Assembly (NCBI GenBank): GCA_033558025.1
Contig: JAUCEF010000012.1
Span: 62,001 to 126,000 of the forward strand
Direction of reading: 5' to 3'
DNA: 64,000 bases
From: Phytophthora sp. 'mugwort'
Lineage: Eukaryota; Oomycota; Peronosporomycetes; Peronosporales; Peronosporaceae
Made by a program: the position numbers and the translations under genes. The first letter of the stretch is position 1; each line of letters opens with the position of its first letter. Under the pieces are notes generated by a model. It was not told where the DNA came from. It did no database searches and worked only from the letters and a program-made list of their open reading frames with translations. Of the stretch, positions 63,991 to 64,000 are shown piece after piece.

Positions 63991-64000
63991 AAAAACACTC

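Noticed and set aside
1..64000. Secreted RXLR or Crinkler effector genes
   Set aside because: No frame with an ATG, a signal peptide and an RXLR-EER or LFLAK motif in the expected place was seen.
1..64000. CRISPR array
   Set aside because: No regularly spaced identical short repeats with unique spacers; the organism is eukaryotic by gene content.

Overview
The window looks like nuclear DNA of an oomycete, most likely Phytophthora or a close relative. The reasons are family content and gene style. There is a cluster of paralogous proteins that combine a START-like domain with a four-CxxC FYVE-related zinc finger. Introns are rare, and the two found are 70 and 75 bp, GT-AG. Sequences resembling the oomycete initiator plus flanking promoter element (TCAYTYYNCAWTTT) lie 30 to 90 bases before several start codons. 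Gene islands are separated by many decayed transposons of the kinds common in oomycetes. This assignment is by inspection only.

Gene islands. From 1 to 17 kb: phosphoglycerate mutase (minus), START-FYVE gene 1 (minus), a PIF/Harbinger transposon with its Myb-like partner protein, the replicative helicase subunit MCM5, then START-FYVE genes 2 and 3 with two relics between them. From 26.5 to 33.5 kb: START-FYVE genes 4 and 5, a third relic, an MFS transporter (minus) and, head to head with it, a GDSL esterase of the IAH1 type. From 51.5 to 55.8 kb: an intact membrane acyltransferase-3 gene and a decayed tandem copy. The five intact START-FYVE genes and three relics form one expanded family, split by MCM5 and by transposon insertions.

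Mobile DNA. 17.9-23.7 kb holds a decayed APE-type LINE (minus), and 23.8-25.75 kb a pogo-like DDD transposon with a tRNA-like segment in its right end. 33.9-34.4 kb is a 5'-truncated LINE tail. 34.5-39.3 kb is a DIRS-type retrotransposon (RT, RNase H, tyrosine recombinase) that carries an inverted piece and a 54-bp perfect palindrome. 39.3-51 kb is a second LINE with its A-tail at 39.3 kb, interrupted by a hAT transposon (8-bp target duplication) and by a 277-bp MITE with perfect 27-bp inverted repeats. From 57.6 kb to the end lie relics of gypsy, Tc1/mariner-like (DDE_3), HARBI-like (DDE_4), hAT and copia elements.

No CRISPR array, rRNA gene or convincing functional tRNA was seen. No new multigene system is evident. 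The most unusual features are the START/zinc-finger paralog array, the Harbinger element bracketed by ~265-bp direct repeats that abut its inverted repeats, and the rearranged DIRS element.
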